DNA of 64,000 nucleotides from Rhodoplanes sp. Z2-YC6860 (GTDB lineage: Bacteria; Pseudomonadota; Alphaproteobacteria; Rhizobiales; Xanthobacteraceae), in contig NZ_CP007440.1 in NCBI RefSeq assembly GCF_001579845.1, forward strand, positions 6,284,029 to 6,348,028, given 5' to 3'. A program made the translations under genes and the position numbers. Every line of letters starts with the position of its first letter. The stretch's first letter is position 1. Shown piece by piece: positions 7,881-16,454 of this stretch. A model generated the notes under the pieces. It was not told the DNA's origin. It searched no databases and saw nothing but the letters and a program-made list of their open reading frames with translations.

Positions 7881-8921
7881 CTACGATTTCGCCGCGACCT
7901 CGGCATGAATGCGCAGCAGTTCGGGCAGCGTGCCGGGGTCGCGGCGGCCGAAGCCGCATTCGGTCGCAAGCGAAAACTCAGAGCGGTGCTTCTTCGCCGC
8001 ATCGAGCCTTCGCATGGTGCCCTCCACGCCGTCGGTGTGGTGGACCAGGCCCAGGCTTAATTCCGTTTCCGGCTTGAGCTTCAGCCGATTGAGCGGCGCG
8101 AAGTAGGCGTCATCGGTGCGGTTGCGCGGCACCGGCATGTGGATGAGCTGGATCGGCCGCGTGACCTGGCGGCTCAAGCGATTGGCGAATTCCACAACGT
8201 CGCCCATGTCGGTCGGCTCGACCACATGCTTGTGCCCGGCGTCGCCGTAGCAGAAGTGAAACAGCAGATCGATGTCGGCCGGCACGTGGTTGGCGAGCCG
8301 AAGCACGATCCGCGCGAACGTCTCCTGCATCTCTTCTTTCGTGGCGCCATAAGGCGATTGCTGCGCCCGTTGCAGCCGCGCGAAGACGGCAGAAGCAATA
8401 TCGAATTGGATGGCGATCTGATCGTGCGGAAGCGTCGCGGCGATCTTGTCGATTTCGCGCAGCACCGCGTCGTTGAACAGCGTGTCGACCGCGCGCTGCA
8501 GATCCTCCTGGACGTAGAGCCAGATCACCGAGTGCGCCGGCACCAGATCGATCTGGAATTTGCATTGCGAGGGAATAACTCCCTGCCGCTTCAGCTCGGC
8601 AAAGACCTTGTATGACCGTATGGCGATGTCGCCGTAGAAGATGTTGTCGAATTTGACGGTCTCAACGGCGACGCCGGGCTTGAGCCGGTAGCGTTGACGC
8701 CGTTCCACGCCGCCGTGGAGCTGGAACATTTCGTCGGACGGCTCGAACGCCGGATGCTTGGCAAACACCGGCTCGAGCCACGTGATCCAGTCGAGGCGCT
8801 CACCGGTCTCCCCGTCCGGAATGCGCTTGAGATAAGGGCCAAGCGTACGGCTGACCGTCGAGAACACCTCGCGCGCGTCCGGCAGCGGCACGCTGCCGAC
8901 CAGATGAACATTTCGGGACAT
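7881..8921 (-). CDS. MetE-like (cobalamin-independent methionine synthase C-terminal fold) protein
   Basis: The 346-aa protein resembles the UROD/MetE-like TIM-barrel family rather than full MetE, which is about twice as long. The start of the barrel is visible as VHLVGSVPLPDAREVF with RIPDGETGERLDW. The putative zinc ligands remain: HFCYGD (His-x-Cys) in the middle and ATECGFGRRDP near the C-terminus. Members with this site move methyl or alkyl groups between sulfur and other acceptors. The 21-bp gap from the upstream Bug-receptor gene suggests an operon of an exported receptor plus this cytoplasmic enzyme. The substrate is unknown; a sulfur- or oxygen-linked methylated compound is a guess. 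Confidence 0.7.
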   Translation of the reverse strand: MSRNVHLVGSVPLPDAREVFSTVSRTLGPYLKRIPDGETGERLDWITWLEPVFAKHPAFEPSDEMFQLHGGVERRQRYRLKPGVAVETVKFDNIFYGDIAIRSYKVFAELKRQGVIPSQCKFQIDLVPAHSVIWLYVQEDLQRAVDTLFNDAVLREIDKIAATLPHDQIAIQFDIASAVFARLQRAQQSPYGATKEEMQETFARIVLRLANHVPADIDLLFHFCYGDAGHKHVVEPTDMGDVVEFANRLSRQVTRPIQLIHMPVPRNRTDDAYFAPLNRLKLKPETELSLGLVHHTDGVEGTMRRLDAAKKHRSEFSLATECGFGRRDPGTLPELLRIHAEVAAKS

Positions 8922-8942
8922 GGATTTCAGCCTTCTCCGGTT

Positions 8943-9920
8943 CTAGTTCGGCAACGTGATCTTGGCCTTGCGGATGACCTCGCCCCATCGTTGCGTTTCT
9001 TCCGCCACGTGCTGGCCGAGAAATTCGGGCGAGCCGAGCGGCAGGACAAGTCCCTGCCGCAGGAATTGATCGCGCATGGCCGGGTCGGAAAACACCTCGT
9101 TGGCCTGCCGGTTGAGCCAGTCGATCGCAGGGCGCGGGGTCTTCGCCGGCACGAAGAACGCAAACCATGATTGCGCGATGACGCTCGGATATCCGGCCTC
9201 CGCCATGGTCGGAACATCCGGCAGCAGCGGCGAGCGGTCTTTGGCCGTGATGGCGAGCGGACGCACCGCGCCGCTCCGGATGTTGTTGACGGCCAGACCG
9301 AGATTGTCGAACTCGATCGGAACGTGACCGGCAATCACGTCCTGGTTGGCGGGAGCGGCACCTCGATAGGTGACGCCCGTAAGATCGACGCCCGCCGCGA
9401 GCTTGAACATCTCGGCGGCGAGATGATGCGTGGTGCCGAACCCGGCCGATGCGTAGGAGTAGGCACCGGGCTTTGCCTTCGCCAACTCGACGAGTTCCTT
9501 CACGCTCCGCGCCGGCATACTCGGATGCACGACCAACACGGCCGGCCCCGTCGCCAGCAGCACGACCGGCGCAAAGTCCCGGGTCGGATCGTACGGCAGC
9601 TTCGGCTCAACATGGGGAAGCACCGATTGCGTGCCCTGGAAGCCGAGATAGACGGTGTAACCGTCAGGCGTGGATTTCGCGACGTAGTCGGCCGCGAGCA
9701 CGCCGTTGGCCCCGGTGCGGTTCTCGACGACGACCGTTGCGCCCGTGGCGTTCTGGACCTTGTTGGCGAATGTCCGGCTGAGAATGTCAGAAACGCCGCC
9801 GGCCTGCGTCGGCACGATGATCCGGATCGGATGGGCCGGATAGTCCTGAGCCTGCGCAGGCCAACCAAGGCAACAGGCGATCGCATAGGCAATGAGGGAT
9901 GATGCACGTCGCATCGCCAC
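8943..9920 (-). CDS. Bug-family (TctC-like) periplasmic solute-binding protein
   Basis: The 325-aa protein has a signal peptide (residues 1-24, ending AQAQDYPAHP). The Bug signature follows: PIRIIVPTQAGGVSDILSR, VVVENRTGANGVLAADYVAK and the DGYTVYLGF strand. Bug proteins capture carboxylates and related compounds, classically for TctAB tripartite transporters. No TctA or TctB gene is in the window. The GTG at 9920 has GGAGG five bases upstream; an ATG at 9914 is an alternative. It is divergent from the LysR gene at 10020, which probably controls it, and is followed by the MetE-like enzyme. Confidence 0.9.
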   Translation of the reverse strand: MAMRRASSLIAYAIACCLGWPAQAQDYPAHPIRIIVPTQAGGVSDILSRTFANKVQNATGATVVVENRTGANGVLAADYVAKSTPDGYTVYLGFQGTQSVLPHVEPKLPYDPTRDFAPVVLLATGPAVLVVHPSMPARSVKELVELAKAKPGAYSYASAGFGTTHHLAAEMFKLAAGVDLTGVTYRGAAPANQDVIAGHVPIEFDNLGLAVNNIRSGAVRPLAITAKDRSPLLPDVPTMAEAGYPSVIAQSWFAFFVPAKTPRPAIDWLNRQANEVFSDPAMRDQFLRQGLVLPLGSPEFLGQHVAEETQRWGEVIRKAKITLPN

Positions 9921-10019
9921 TCCGTCCTCCCCGTTTTGGCAGCGTCCTTTTCTTTACTGATCCCGCCCCGCAGCGATAATGTCTAATGCGAACTTGAAGC
10001 AACAAGATAACTGCAAGTT

Positions 10020-10925
10020 ATGGCCATCGACCCCAGACGGCTTCTTGAGCTCCGGCATGTCGCGCGGCTCGGCTCGTTCAGCCGGGCTGCCACCGCGCTC
10101 GGCATCTCGCAGCCCGCGCTCTCGAAGAACATCGCGGTGCTGGAGCGCTCGATCGGTGCGCGCGTGGTCGAAAGAACCCGCAAGGGATCAGCGCTGACCG
10201 AGATCGGCGAGCTTCTGCTGCGCCATTCGGACGGGCTCAACGCGCTGCTGGTGCGCGCGTCGGACGAAGTCAACGAGCGAAAGAAGGGACTGAGCGGCTC
10301 GCTCGCGATCGGCGTATCGCCAGTGGCGACCGCTTCGCTGGTGCCGCGCGCGGTCGCGGCGCTGCTCGCCGAGACACCGAACGTTTCAACGACGATCACC
10401 GAGAAGGCCGACGACGAGCTCATTCGCGAATTGCGGGCCGGAGAGATGGACCTCGTCGTCAGTCCGGCGGGGAGCCTGCACGATCCATCGGACATTCGCG
10501 CCGAGACCATCACGCGAGACCGTTTCGCTCTGTTCGTGCGGCGAGGTCATCCCCTCTCGCACCAGAAAGCCATTTCGTTGCGCGACTTGCGGGAGGCCCA
10601 ATGGGTCGTGCCCGACGCGCGCACCGCAATGTATCGGCAGATCGAGGCGCTGTTCGCCGCCCAAAGCGAGCCGTGGCCGCTGACGCTCGTGTCGACGAAC
10701 TCGATCACCACACTGAAATCGCTCATCATGTGGAGCGACTTCGTCACGATTTCGTCAACCGTGTTGATGCATCCGGAGGTCGAAGCCCGTTATCTTGTGG
10801 CGCTGCCGCTCCGCGGTGCGGGGGCGAGCCGCGAAATCACTGTTCGAACGCGCACACATCCTTTGCCGAGCGCCCTGGTCAATCGGTTCATCGCGCATTT
10901 GCGCAAGGTTGCAACGGACTCGTGA
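10020..10925 (+). CDS. LysR-family transcriptional regulator
   Basis: The 301-aa LysR protein has a helix-turn-helix at about residues 5-65 (LRHVARLGSFSRAATALGISQPALSKNIAVLE in outline) and an effector-binding domain from about 92. It is divergent from the Bug-receptor/MetE-like pair (99 bp between starts) and lies 98 bp upstream of an acetolactate-synthase-like gene on its own strand. It could therefore regulate either or both sides. The effector is unknown. Confidence 0.9.
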   Translation: MAIDPRRLLELRHVARLGSFSRAATALGISQPALSKNIAVLERSIGARVVERTRKGSALTEIGELLLRHSDGLNALLVRASDEVNERKKGLSGSLAIGVSPVATASLVPRAVAALLAETPNVSTTITEKADDELIRELRAGEMDLVVSPAGSLHDPSDIRAETITRDRFALFVRRGHPLSHQKAISLRDLREAQWVVPDARTAMYRQIEALFAAQSEPWPLTLVSTNSITTLKSLIMWSDFVTISSTVLMHPEVEARYLVALPLRGAGASREITVRTRTHPLPSALVNRFIAHLRKVATDS

Positions 10926-10953
10926 TTCAAGCGTTGCACCAATCTCGATCTGG

Positions 10954-10985
10954 TTTCCGATTTCGACCGGTCGCGCTATTTTGAA
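10954..10985 (+). repeat. 32-bp direct repeat, copy B, promoter-like
   Basis: This copy differs from 7837-7868 at three positions, all C/T. It lies 38 bp upstream of the acetolactate-synthase-like start and contains TTTCCG-17 bp-TATTTT, which could serve as its promoter. Confidence 0.5.
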
Positions 10986-11023
10986 CGGGACAATGCCGGG
11001 CCAAACCCACGCCGGAGAACATC

Positions 11024-12664
11024 ATGCCAAAAGGATCCGATCTGCTCGTTCGTGCGCTGGAGAACGAAGGCGTCGAGCGGATTTTCGGCGTCCCGGGCGA
11101 GGAGAACCTCGACGTGGTCGAGAGCTTGCGGACGTCCTCAATCAAGCTCGTGATCACGCGCCACGAGCAGGCGGCCGCGTTCATGGCGGCGACGCATGGC
11201 CGGCTCACCGGCCGGCCGGGCGTCTGCATCACCACGCTTGGACCCGGTGCTCTGAATCTGACAACAGGCGCCGCCTACGCCGAACTCGGCGCCATGCCGA
11301 TGGTGATGATCACTGGCCAAAAAGGCATCATGAGCAGCCGCCAGGCGCGCTTCCAGATCGTCGACGTGGTCAGCACCTTCAAACCATTGACCAAGCTGTC
11401 GCGGCAGATCGTCGGCGCCGGCACGATCCCGACCCTGGTGCGCGACGCCTTCCGCGTCGCCACCGAAGAAAGGCCGGGCGCTGTTCTCCTCGAGTTGCCG
11501 GAAGACGTGGCCGGCGAAGAGATCAAGGACCACCCCGTCGTTCCGCGGCATCAGATCGAGATTCCGGTCGCGCACCCGGCCGCCCTCGACCGCGCTGCGG
11601 CGATGATCCGCGACGCCAAGCGGCCGCTGATCATGCTGGGCGCGGCCTGCTCGCGCCCGCGCGGCACGACCGGCATCAACGCGTTCGTGCGGCGCACGCG
11701 CATCCCCTTCTTCACCACCCAGATGGGCAAGGGCACCGCGGCCGGCGGCACCGGCCTCTATATGGGCACCGCGGCGCTCTCCGAGCGTGATTACATCCAC
11801 GAGGCGATCGATCAGGCCGACCTGATCATCGCCATCGGCCACGACACCGTCGAGAAGCCGCCGTTCATCATGGGACCGAAAGGCCCGCGGGTGGTCCACG
11901 TCGGCTACACGCCCGCCAACGTCGATCAGGTGTACTTCCCGAACGCCGAAGTGGTCGGCGATCTCGGACCGAGCCTCGAACTTCTTGCGGACCGCGTGGA
12001 GGGCAACCTGCCGGCGGCAAGCGCGCTGTTACCGTTGCGCGACAAGATCCTTGGCCGTATTGCGGCCCGCGCGACGGACGATCACTGGCCGGTCATGCCG
12101 CAGCGCATCGTGCATGACGTCCGCAAGGTGATGCCGGCCGACGGCATCGTCGCGCTCGACAACGGCATGTACAAGATCTGGTTCGCCCGAAACTACCGGA
12201 CAGAAGCCGCCAACACGCTGCTGCTCGACAACGCGCTCGCCACGATGGGCGCGGGCCTGCCATCGGCGATGATGGCAGCGATGCTTTACCCCAACCGCCG
12301 CGTGATGGCGGTGTGCGGCGATGGCGGCTTCATGATGAACAGCCAGGAGCTCGAGACCGCGGTACGGCTCAAGCTCAACCTGGTCGTTCTCATCATCGAG
12401 GACTACGCCTATGGCATGATCCGCTGGAAGCAGGCGGTCGATCATTTCGCGGACTTCGGCCTGACCTTCGGCAATCCGGACTTCGTCCGCTATGCCGAGA
12501 GCTACGGCGCCAAGGGCACGCGGGTCACTAAGACCGACGAGCTGGTCCCGGTGCTGGAGAATGCGTTCGCCGGCGGCGGCGTTCACCTCGTCGTGGTGCC
12601 GGTCGACTACTCCGAAAACAAACGGGTGCTGGTCGACGAACTCGCGAGCGCCAACCGCGCTTGA
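11024..12664 (+). CDS. Thiamine-diphosphate enzyme, acetolactate synthase large-subunit-like
   Basis: The 546-aa protein has the three domains of the acetolactate synthase/benzoylformate decarboxylase group. The Pyr domain (about 1-170) carries the catalytic Glu in RHEQAAAF. The middle domain spans about 190-330. The PP domain has GDGGFMMNSQELETA, and the metal-binding segment ends EDYAYG instead of the more common NN-x-x-YG. No regulatory small-subunit gene follows, so a catabolic enzyme is more likely than branched-chain amino acid synthesis. Neighbours on the same strand are a Bug receptor and a tartrate-dehydrogenase-like enzyme, suggesting use of a hydroxy- or keto-acid. The exact product is not determinable. 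Confidence 0.82.
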   Translation: MPKGSDLLVRALENEGVERIFGVPGEENLDVVESLRTSSIKLVITRHEQAAAFMAATHGRLTGRPGVCITTLGPGALNLTTGAAYAELGAMPMVMITGQKGIMSSRQARFQIVDVVSTFKPLTKLSRQIVGAGTIPTLVRDAFRVATEERPGAVLLELPEDVAGEEIKDHPVVPRHQIEIPVAHPAALDRAAAMIRDAKRPLIMLGAACSRPRGTTGINAFVRRTRIPFFTTQMGKGTAAGGTGLYMGTAALSERDYIHEAIDQADLIIAIGHDTVEKPPFIMGPKGPRVVHVGYTPANVDQVYFPNAEVVGDLGPSLELLADRVEGNLPAASALLPLRDKILGRIAARATDDHWPVMPQRIVHDVRKVMPADGIVALDNGMYKIWFARNYRTEAANTLLLDNALATMGAGLPSAMMAAMLYPNRRVMAVCGDGGFMMNSQELETAVRLKLNLVVLIIEDYAYGMIRWKQAVDHFADFGLTFGNPDFVRYAESYGAKGTRVTKTDELVPVLENAFAGGGVHLVVVPVDYSENKRVLVDELASANRA

Positions 12665-12761
12665 GTATCCACCTGGAACCCAAAGCCTAAAGTCGGGGTA
12701 TCAACAGCCGCGACCGTCCGCCAAGATCGACCGATAAAATGACCGACTTGGGAGGCGACGC

Positions 12762-13748
12762 ATGAACTTCTTCAGACGTGTGATGCTCGCTGGCGCGTTC
12801 GCGCTGACCGCCGCTGCACCGCAGGCCGTCTCGGCGCAAAGCGCCTATCCGGCCAAGCCGATCACATTGGTGGTGCCGGCCGCGGCCGGCGGCCCGACCG
12901 ACACCGTCGCACGGCTTCTCGCCGAATCCATGGGCCGGACGCTCGGCCAGACCATCATCGTCGAGAATGTCGGCGGCGCCGGCGGCACGATCGGCATGGC
13001 GCGCGTCTCCAAGTCCGCGCCTGACGGTTACCTCATCGCGGTGTGGCACGTGGCCCAGGCGACGGCCCCTGCCCTCTACGACAATCTGCGCTACGACGTG
13101 GTGAACGATTTCGACCACATCGGCCGCATCACCGACGTGCCGATGACGGTGGTGTCCAAGACCGGCATGGCCGCAAAGGACATCAAGGAGCTGCTCGCCT
13201 GGATCAAGGCCCAGAACGGCAAGACGACTTACGGCCATGCCGGCGTCGGCTCGGCGTCGCATCTGTGCGCGCTCAATCTCATGAGCGCGCTCGACCTGAA
13301 GATGGAAGGCGTCGGCTATCGCGGCACGGGGCCTGCGATGAACGACCTGATCGGCGGCCAATTCGACGTGATGTGCGATCAGACCACCAACACCACCAAC
13401 CAGATCAAGGACGGTAAGATCAAGGGCTATGCGGTGACGACGAAGTTCAAGGTGTCGTCGCTCCCCGAGCTGCCGACGCTCGACAGCAGCGCGATTCCGG
13501 GCTTTGACGTTTCGGCGTGGCATGCGATGTGGGCGCCCAAGGGCCTGCCGAAGGAGGTCTCCGACAAGCTCGTCAGCGCGCTTCAGGTTGCTCTCAAGGA
13601 TCCGAAGGTGGTCGACCGTTTCGCAAGCCTCGGCACCGAGCCGGTCGCACCGGCGCTCGCGACGCCCGATGCGCTGAAGACGCATCTCGCCGCCGAGGTG
13701 CAGAAGTGGGGCCCCGTCATCAAGGCGGCAGGCGTCAAAGGCAACTAA
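12762..13748 (+). CDS. Bug-family (TctC-like) periplasmic solute-binding protein
   Basis: The 328-aa protein has a signal peptide ending near AVSAQSAYPAKP. The Bug motifs follow: PITLVVPAAAGGPTDTVAR, IIVENVGGAGGTIGMARV, and APDGYLI. The start has GGGAGGCGACGC upstream. It lies between the ThDP enzyme (97 bp) and the tartrate-dehydrogenase-like gene (18 bp), so it probably imports their substrate. No TctAB partner is present. Its ligand is likely a C4-C6 carboxylate, by inference from the neighbours. Confidence 0.9.
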   Translation: MNFFRRVMLAGAFALTAAAPQAVSAQSAYPAKPITLVVPAAAGGPTDTVARLLAESMGRTLGQTIIVENVGGAGGTIGMARVSKSAPDGYLIAVWHVAQATAPALYDNLRYDVVNDFDHIGRITDVPMTVVSKTGMAAKDIKELLAWIKAQNGKTTYGHAGVGSASHLCALNLMSALDLKMEGVGYRGTGPAMNDLIGGQFDVMCDQTTNTTNQIKDGKIKGYAVTTKFKVSSLPELPTLDSSAIPGFDVSAWHAMWAPKGLPKEVSDKLVSALQVALKDPKVVDRFASLGTEPVAPALATPDALKTHLAAEVQKWGPVIKAAGVKGN

Positions 13749-13766
13749 CGCTCAAGGTCATCAAGC

Positions 13767-14843
13767 ATGAAAACCTACTCCATCGCGGCCATTCCAGGGG
13801 ATGGCATCGGCACCGAGGTCGTGGCCGCGGGCCTCGAGGCGCTGACCGCGATCGCCAAGCGCGACGGCGGCTTCGCCTTCAAGTTCGATCATTTCGACTG
13901 GGGTGGCGAGTACTACAAGAAGCACGGCCGCATGATGCCGGAGAACGGCCGTGACCAGATCCGCAAGCACGACGCGATCATGTTCGGCTCCGCCGGCCAT
14001 CCGGACATCCCCGACCACATCACGTTGTGGGGCCTGCGGCTCGCGATCTGCCAGCCGTTCGATCAATACGCCAACGTGCGCCCGACCCGCGTGCTGCCGG
14101 GCATCACCTCGCCACTGCGCAACGTCAACGGCGGCGAGCTCGATTGGGTGATCGTGCGCGAGAACTCGGAAGGCGAATACGCTGGCGTCGGCGGACGGGC
14201 CCATCAGGGCTCGCCGCTGGAGGTTGCGACCGACGTGGCGATGTTCACCCGTGCCGGCGTCGAGCGGATCATGCGCTTTGCGTTCCGCCTGGCGCAGTCG
14301 CGGCCGCGCAAGCTTCTGACGGTCGTCACCAAGTCCAACGCGCAGCGTCACGCCATGGTGATGTGGGACGAGATCGCGGTCGAGATCGCAAAAGAGTTCA
14401 AGGACGTGACCTGGGACAAGATGCTGGTCGACGCCATGACCATGCGGATGGTGATGCGGCCCGAGAGCATCGACACGGTGGTGGCGACCAATCTGCATGC
14501 CGACATCCTGTCCGATCTCGCCGCGGCGCTCGCGGGCTCACTCGGCATCGCGCCGACCGCGAACCTCAACCCCGAACGCGCCTTCCCGTCGATGTTCGAG
14601 CCGATTCATGGTTCGGCCTTCGACATCATGGGCAAGGGCATCGCCAATCCGATCGGCACCTTCTGGTCGGCCGTGATGATGCTCGACCATCTCGGCGAGA
14701 AGCCCGCCGCCGGTCGCCTGATGAAGGCGATCGAGCGGGTCACCGCCGACAAGCGCTTCCACACGCCCGATCTCGGCGGCAAGGCGCGGACCGCGGACGT
14801 GACCGCCGCGGTGCTCGACGCCATCCACGGCGCCAACGCCTGA
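13767..14843 (+). CDS. Tartrate dehydrogenase/isopropylmalate dehydrogenase-family enzyme
   Basis: The 358-aa protein is a full-length beta-decarboxylating dehydrogenase. It begins with the IAAIPGDGIGTEV nucleotide-site turn and has ENSEGEYAGVGG and the metal-site signature NLHADILSDLAAALAGSLG. The sequence near HITLWGLRLAICQPFDQYANVRP is typical of the tartrate dehydrogenase (TtuC) branch rather than LeuB. Those enzymes oxidise or decarboxylate tartrate and D-malate with NAD and Mn/Mg. It is in an apparent operon with a Bug receptor and a ThDP enzyme. D-malate dehydrogenase is an equally good name. Confidence 0.85.
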   Translation: MKTYSIAAIPGDGIGTEVVAAGLEALTAIAKRDGGFAFKFDHFDWGGEYYKKHGRMMPENGRDQIRKHDAIMFGSAGHPDIPDHITLWGLRLAICQPFDQYANVRPTRVLPGITSPLRNVNGGELDWVIVRENSEGEYAGVGGRAHQGSPLEVATDVAMFTRAGVERIMRFAFRLAQSRPRKLLTVVTKSNAQRHAMVMWDEIAVEIAKEFKDVTWDKMLVDAMTMRMVMRPESIDTVVATNLHADILSDLAAALAGSLGIAPTANLNPERAFPSMFEPIHGSAFDIMGKGIANPIGTFWSAVMMLDHLGEKPAAGRLMKAIERVTADKRFHTPDLGGKARTADVTAAVLDAIHGANA

Positions 14844-14917
14844 GCGGCTGTGCCGCCCTCTTGTCGCGGCCTCGCAAAGCCTCGATATAAGGTGCGAGTT
14901 CCATTGAGATGTGATCC

Positions 14918-15487
14918 ATGGTTTCGCGCCGCTCGTTCATTGCAGGCTCTGCCGCAGGCGGATTGATCGCACTGCATGGCGGTGTCGCACGGGCCGAGGC
15001 CGTCATGACCGACGACGGCTATTACAGCGAGCCCTGGTTCCTGGAAAGTTTCCTCGAGCTTCCCGACGACCTTTCGGCCGCCACCGAAAAGGGCAAGCGC
15101 TTCGCCATCATGTGGGAGCTGCGCGGCTGCCCCTATTGCAAGGAAACGCATCTCGTCAATTTCGCTAGGCCCGAGATATCGAGCTACATTCAGCAGCATT
15201 TCGAGGTGCTGCAGCTCAACATCCTGGGCTCACGCGAGGTGCTCGACTTCGATGGCGAGAAGATCGGCGAAAAGCAGTTCGGGCAGAAATACGGTGTGCG
15301 CGCCACGCCGACGTTCCAGTTCTTTCCCGAGAGCATCGCTGGGCTCAAGGACAAGAGCCCGCGCGACCGCGAGGTGTCGCGCTTCCAGGGCTATCTTGAA
15401 CCGTCGCCGTTCCTTGCCGCGTTCCGCTTCGTCGCGGAACGCGCCTATGAGCGCGGCAGCCTGAACGATTATCTGAAATCGATCTGA
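14918..15487 (+). CDS. soxW: SoxW-like exported thioredoxin-fold protein
   Basis: The 189-aa protein has a twin-arginine-like leader (SRRSFIAGSAAGG) and a SoxW/thioredoxin-SoxW-type domain: the CPYC active site (ELRGCPYCKETH, about residue 70) and a cis-Pro VRATPTFQFF. These thioredoxins act in the periplasm to reduce Sox or related disulfides. It is the first sulfur-related gene left of the sox cluster, separated from it by two small-protein genes and two regulators. The symbol rests on fold and context; a more general thioredoxin name is also acceptable. Confidence 0.68.
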   Translation: MVSRRSFIAGSAAGGLIALHGGVARAEAVMTDDGYYSEPWFLESFLELPDDLSAATEKGKRFAIMWELRGCPYCKETHLVNFARPEISSYIQQHFEVLQLNILGSREVLDFDGEKIGEKQFGQKYGVRATPTFQFFPESIAGLKDKSPRDREVSRFQGYLEPSPFLAAFRFVAERAYERGSLNDYLKSI

Positions 15488-15511
15488 CCGGCTGCGCGTC
15501 CGGACCCAACG

Positions 15512-15700
15512 TCAATAGAGGTCGGCGTCGAAGGTGGCGGGCACACCGCCTGCTTCAGGCGCCATCTTGGTGGCCGGATAGAACGCGGACGTCCTGTCCT
15601 GCCGGCTCTTGTCCTGGGCCGAAACCACGCCGCGAAACACAACGCCGCACATTGCAAACGCGACCGCAAAAGCAACCAGACCGATCGTGAGATTGCGCAT
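15512..15700 (-). CDS. Small exported protein of unknown function, 62 aa
   Basis: I do not recognise this family. The start has AAGGA about seven bases upstream. Residues 4-28 form a strong hydrophobic signal or anchor (IGLVAFAVAFAMCGVVF) ending VVSAQ. The short mature part is charged and ends in FDADLY. It is tail-to-tail with the SoxW-like gene (24 bp between stops) and downstream of another small exported protein on the same strand. A role in the sulfur-oxidation locus is only suggested by position. Confidence 0.5.
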   Translation of the reverse strand: MRNLTIGLVAFAVAFAMCGVVFRGVVSAQDKSRQDRTSAFYPATKMAPEAGGVPATFDADLY

Positions 15701-15840
15701 GTGATGTTTCCTTCAAATAGGCCCGCTGGCAGCAGCACGCGCCGCAGAGCGGTGTTTCAGGTTGAAAAGAGGCACGGAGGCCACCGGCCGATACAGGGGA
15801 TGTGGCGGGGATGCGTACCGACCGGCGGCCCCCGATCTCG

Positions 15841-16203
15841 CTATGGGTTGACGGCCGCGGCCTCACGAATGCGCACCGGTGCATCGGGCTCGGTCCGAAG
15901 CCCGGCCGTCGCCGCGCCAAGCGTCGGATGAACCTGTAAGCCTTCGCACCGGTCAAATTCGCCGCAGGCCACCAGCCGGTCCAACGCTTCATGCTGGCTG
16001 CGGCTGTGCAGTCTCCTCCAGTCGCGCTCGAGCTTGGCGAGCTTCGCCTGCGACGAATGCCGAAGCGTCGGCTTCGTTGTCGCGGCTTGCGCGCAGCTGA
16101 CTGCAGCGGCGACCAGAACGGCGCACACGGCAAGCTTGGCAACAATCGAGGTCGTGGTGACCAATCGAATATAGACCGTGTTGGAAATGGCGCTCTTAAT
16201 CAT
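15841..16203 (-). CDS. Small exported protein of unknown function, 120 aa
   Basis: I do not recognise this family. The ATG at 16203 has AGAAGG seven bases upstream; a longer frame to 16341 lacks this. Residues about 17-41 form a signal peptide ending CAQAAT. The mature region has a basic helical stretch (KLAKLERDWRRLHSRSQ) and two cysteines in VACGEFDRCEG. The 283-bp region upstream holds several palindromes including a perfect CRP-like site, so it may be specifically regulated. Confidence 0.55.
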   Translation of the reverse strand: MIKSAISNTVYIRLVTTTSIVAKLAVCAVLVAAAVSCAQAATTKPTLRHSSQAKLAKLERDWRRLHSRSQHEALDRLVACGEFDRCEGLQVHPTLGAATAGLRTEPDAPVRIREAAAVNP

Positions 16204-16290
16204 GTTCAGCCTTCTCAAATAATCAGACGCAACGTGCCCTGAAATTGATTCCGCATTTGCAAAGTCGCGCGGACAGTGTCGAAACGAAGC

Positions 16291-16315
16291 CCTCCAAACA
16301 TCCACCATTTGGAGG
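16291..16315. promoter_or_regulatory. Inverted repeat upstream of the 120-aa small-protein gene
   Basis: CCTCCAAA and TTTGGAGG form a perfect 8-bp inverted repeat with a 9-bp spacer, 88 bp before the small-protein start. It could be an operator; no partner protein is known. Confidence 0.35.
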
Positions 16316-16339
16316 AGCACGCAATGCGATTCAATCAAC

Positions 16340-16441
16340 ACACTGTGAGATCGCGTGACGGACTGTGCGAAATGTCGCAGCGCCGGTAACGCTTTGCTGC
16401 TTCAGAGACACGCGATGCCCCACTCGAACCGCTCACAGTGT
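16340..16441. repeat. Widely spaced 10-bp inverted repeat
   Basis: ACACTGTGAG (16340-16349) and CTCACAGTGT (16432-16441) are exact reverse complements 82 bp apart in a 283-bp region with no gene. The right arm runs into a CRP-like site. Confidence 0.4.
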
Positions 16442-16454
16442 GATGCGCTTCACA
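16439..16454. promoter_or_regulatory. CRP-family-like binding site
   Basis: TGTGA-TGCGCT-TCACA is a perfect CRP consensus palindrome. It lies 32 bp beyond the 3' end of the LuxR gene and 236 bp upstream of the 120-aa small-protein start. Whether this organism's CRP homologue uses this consensus is not known from the window. Confidence 0.4.
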
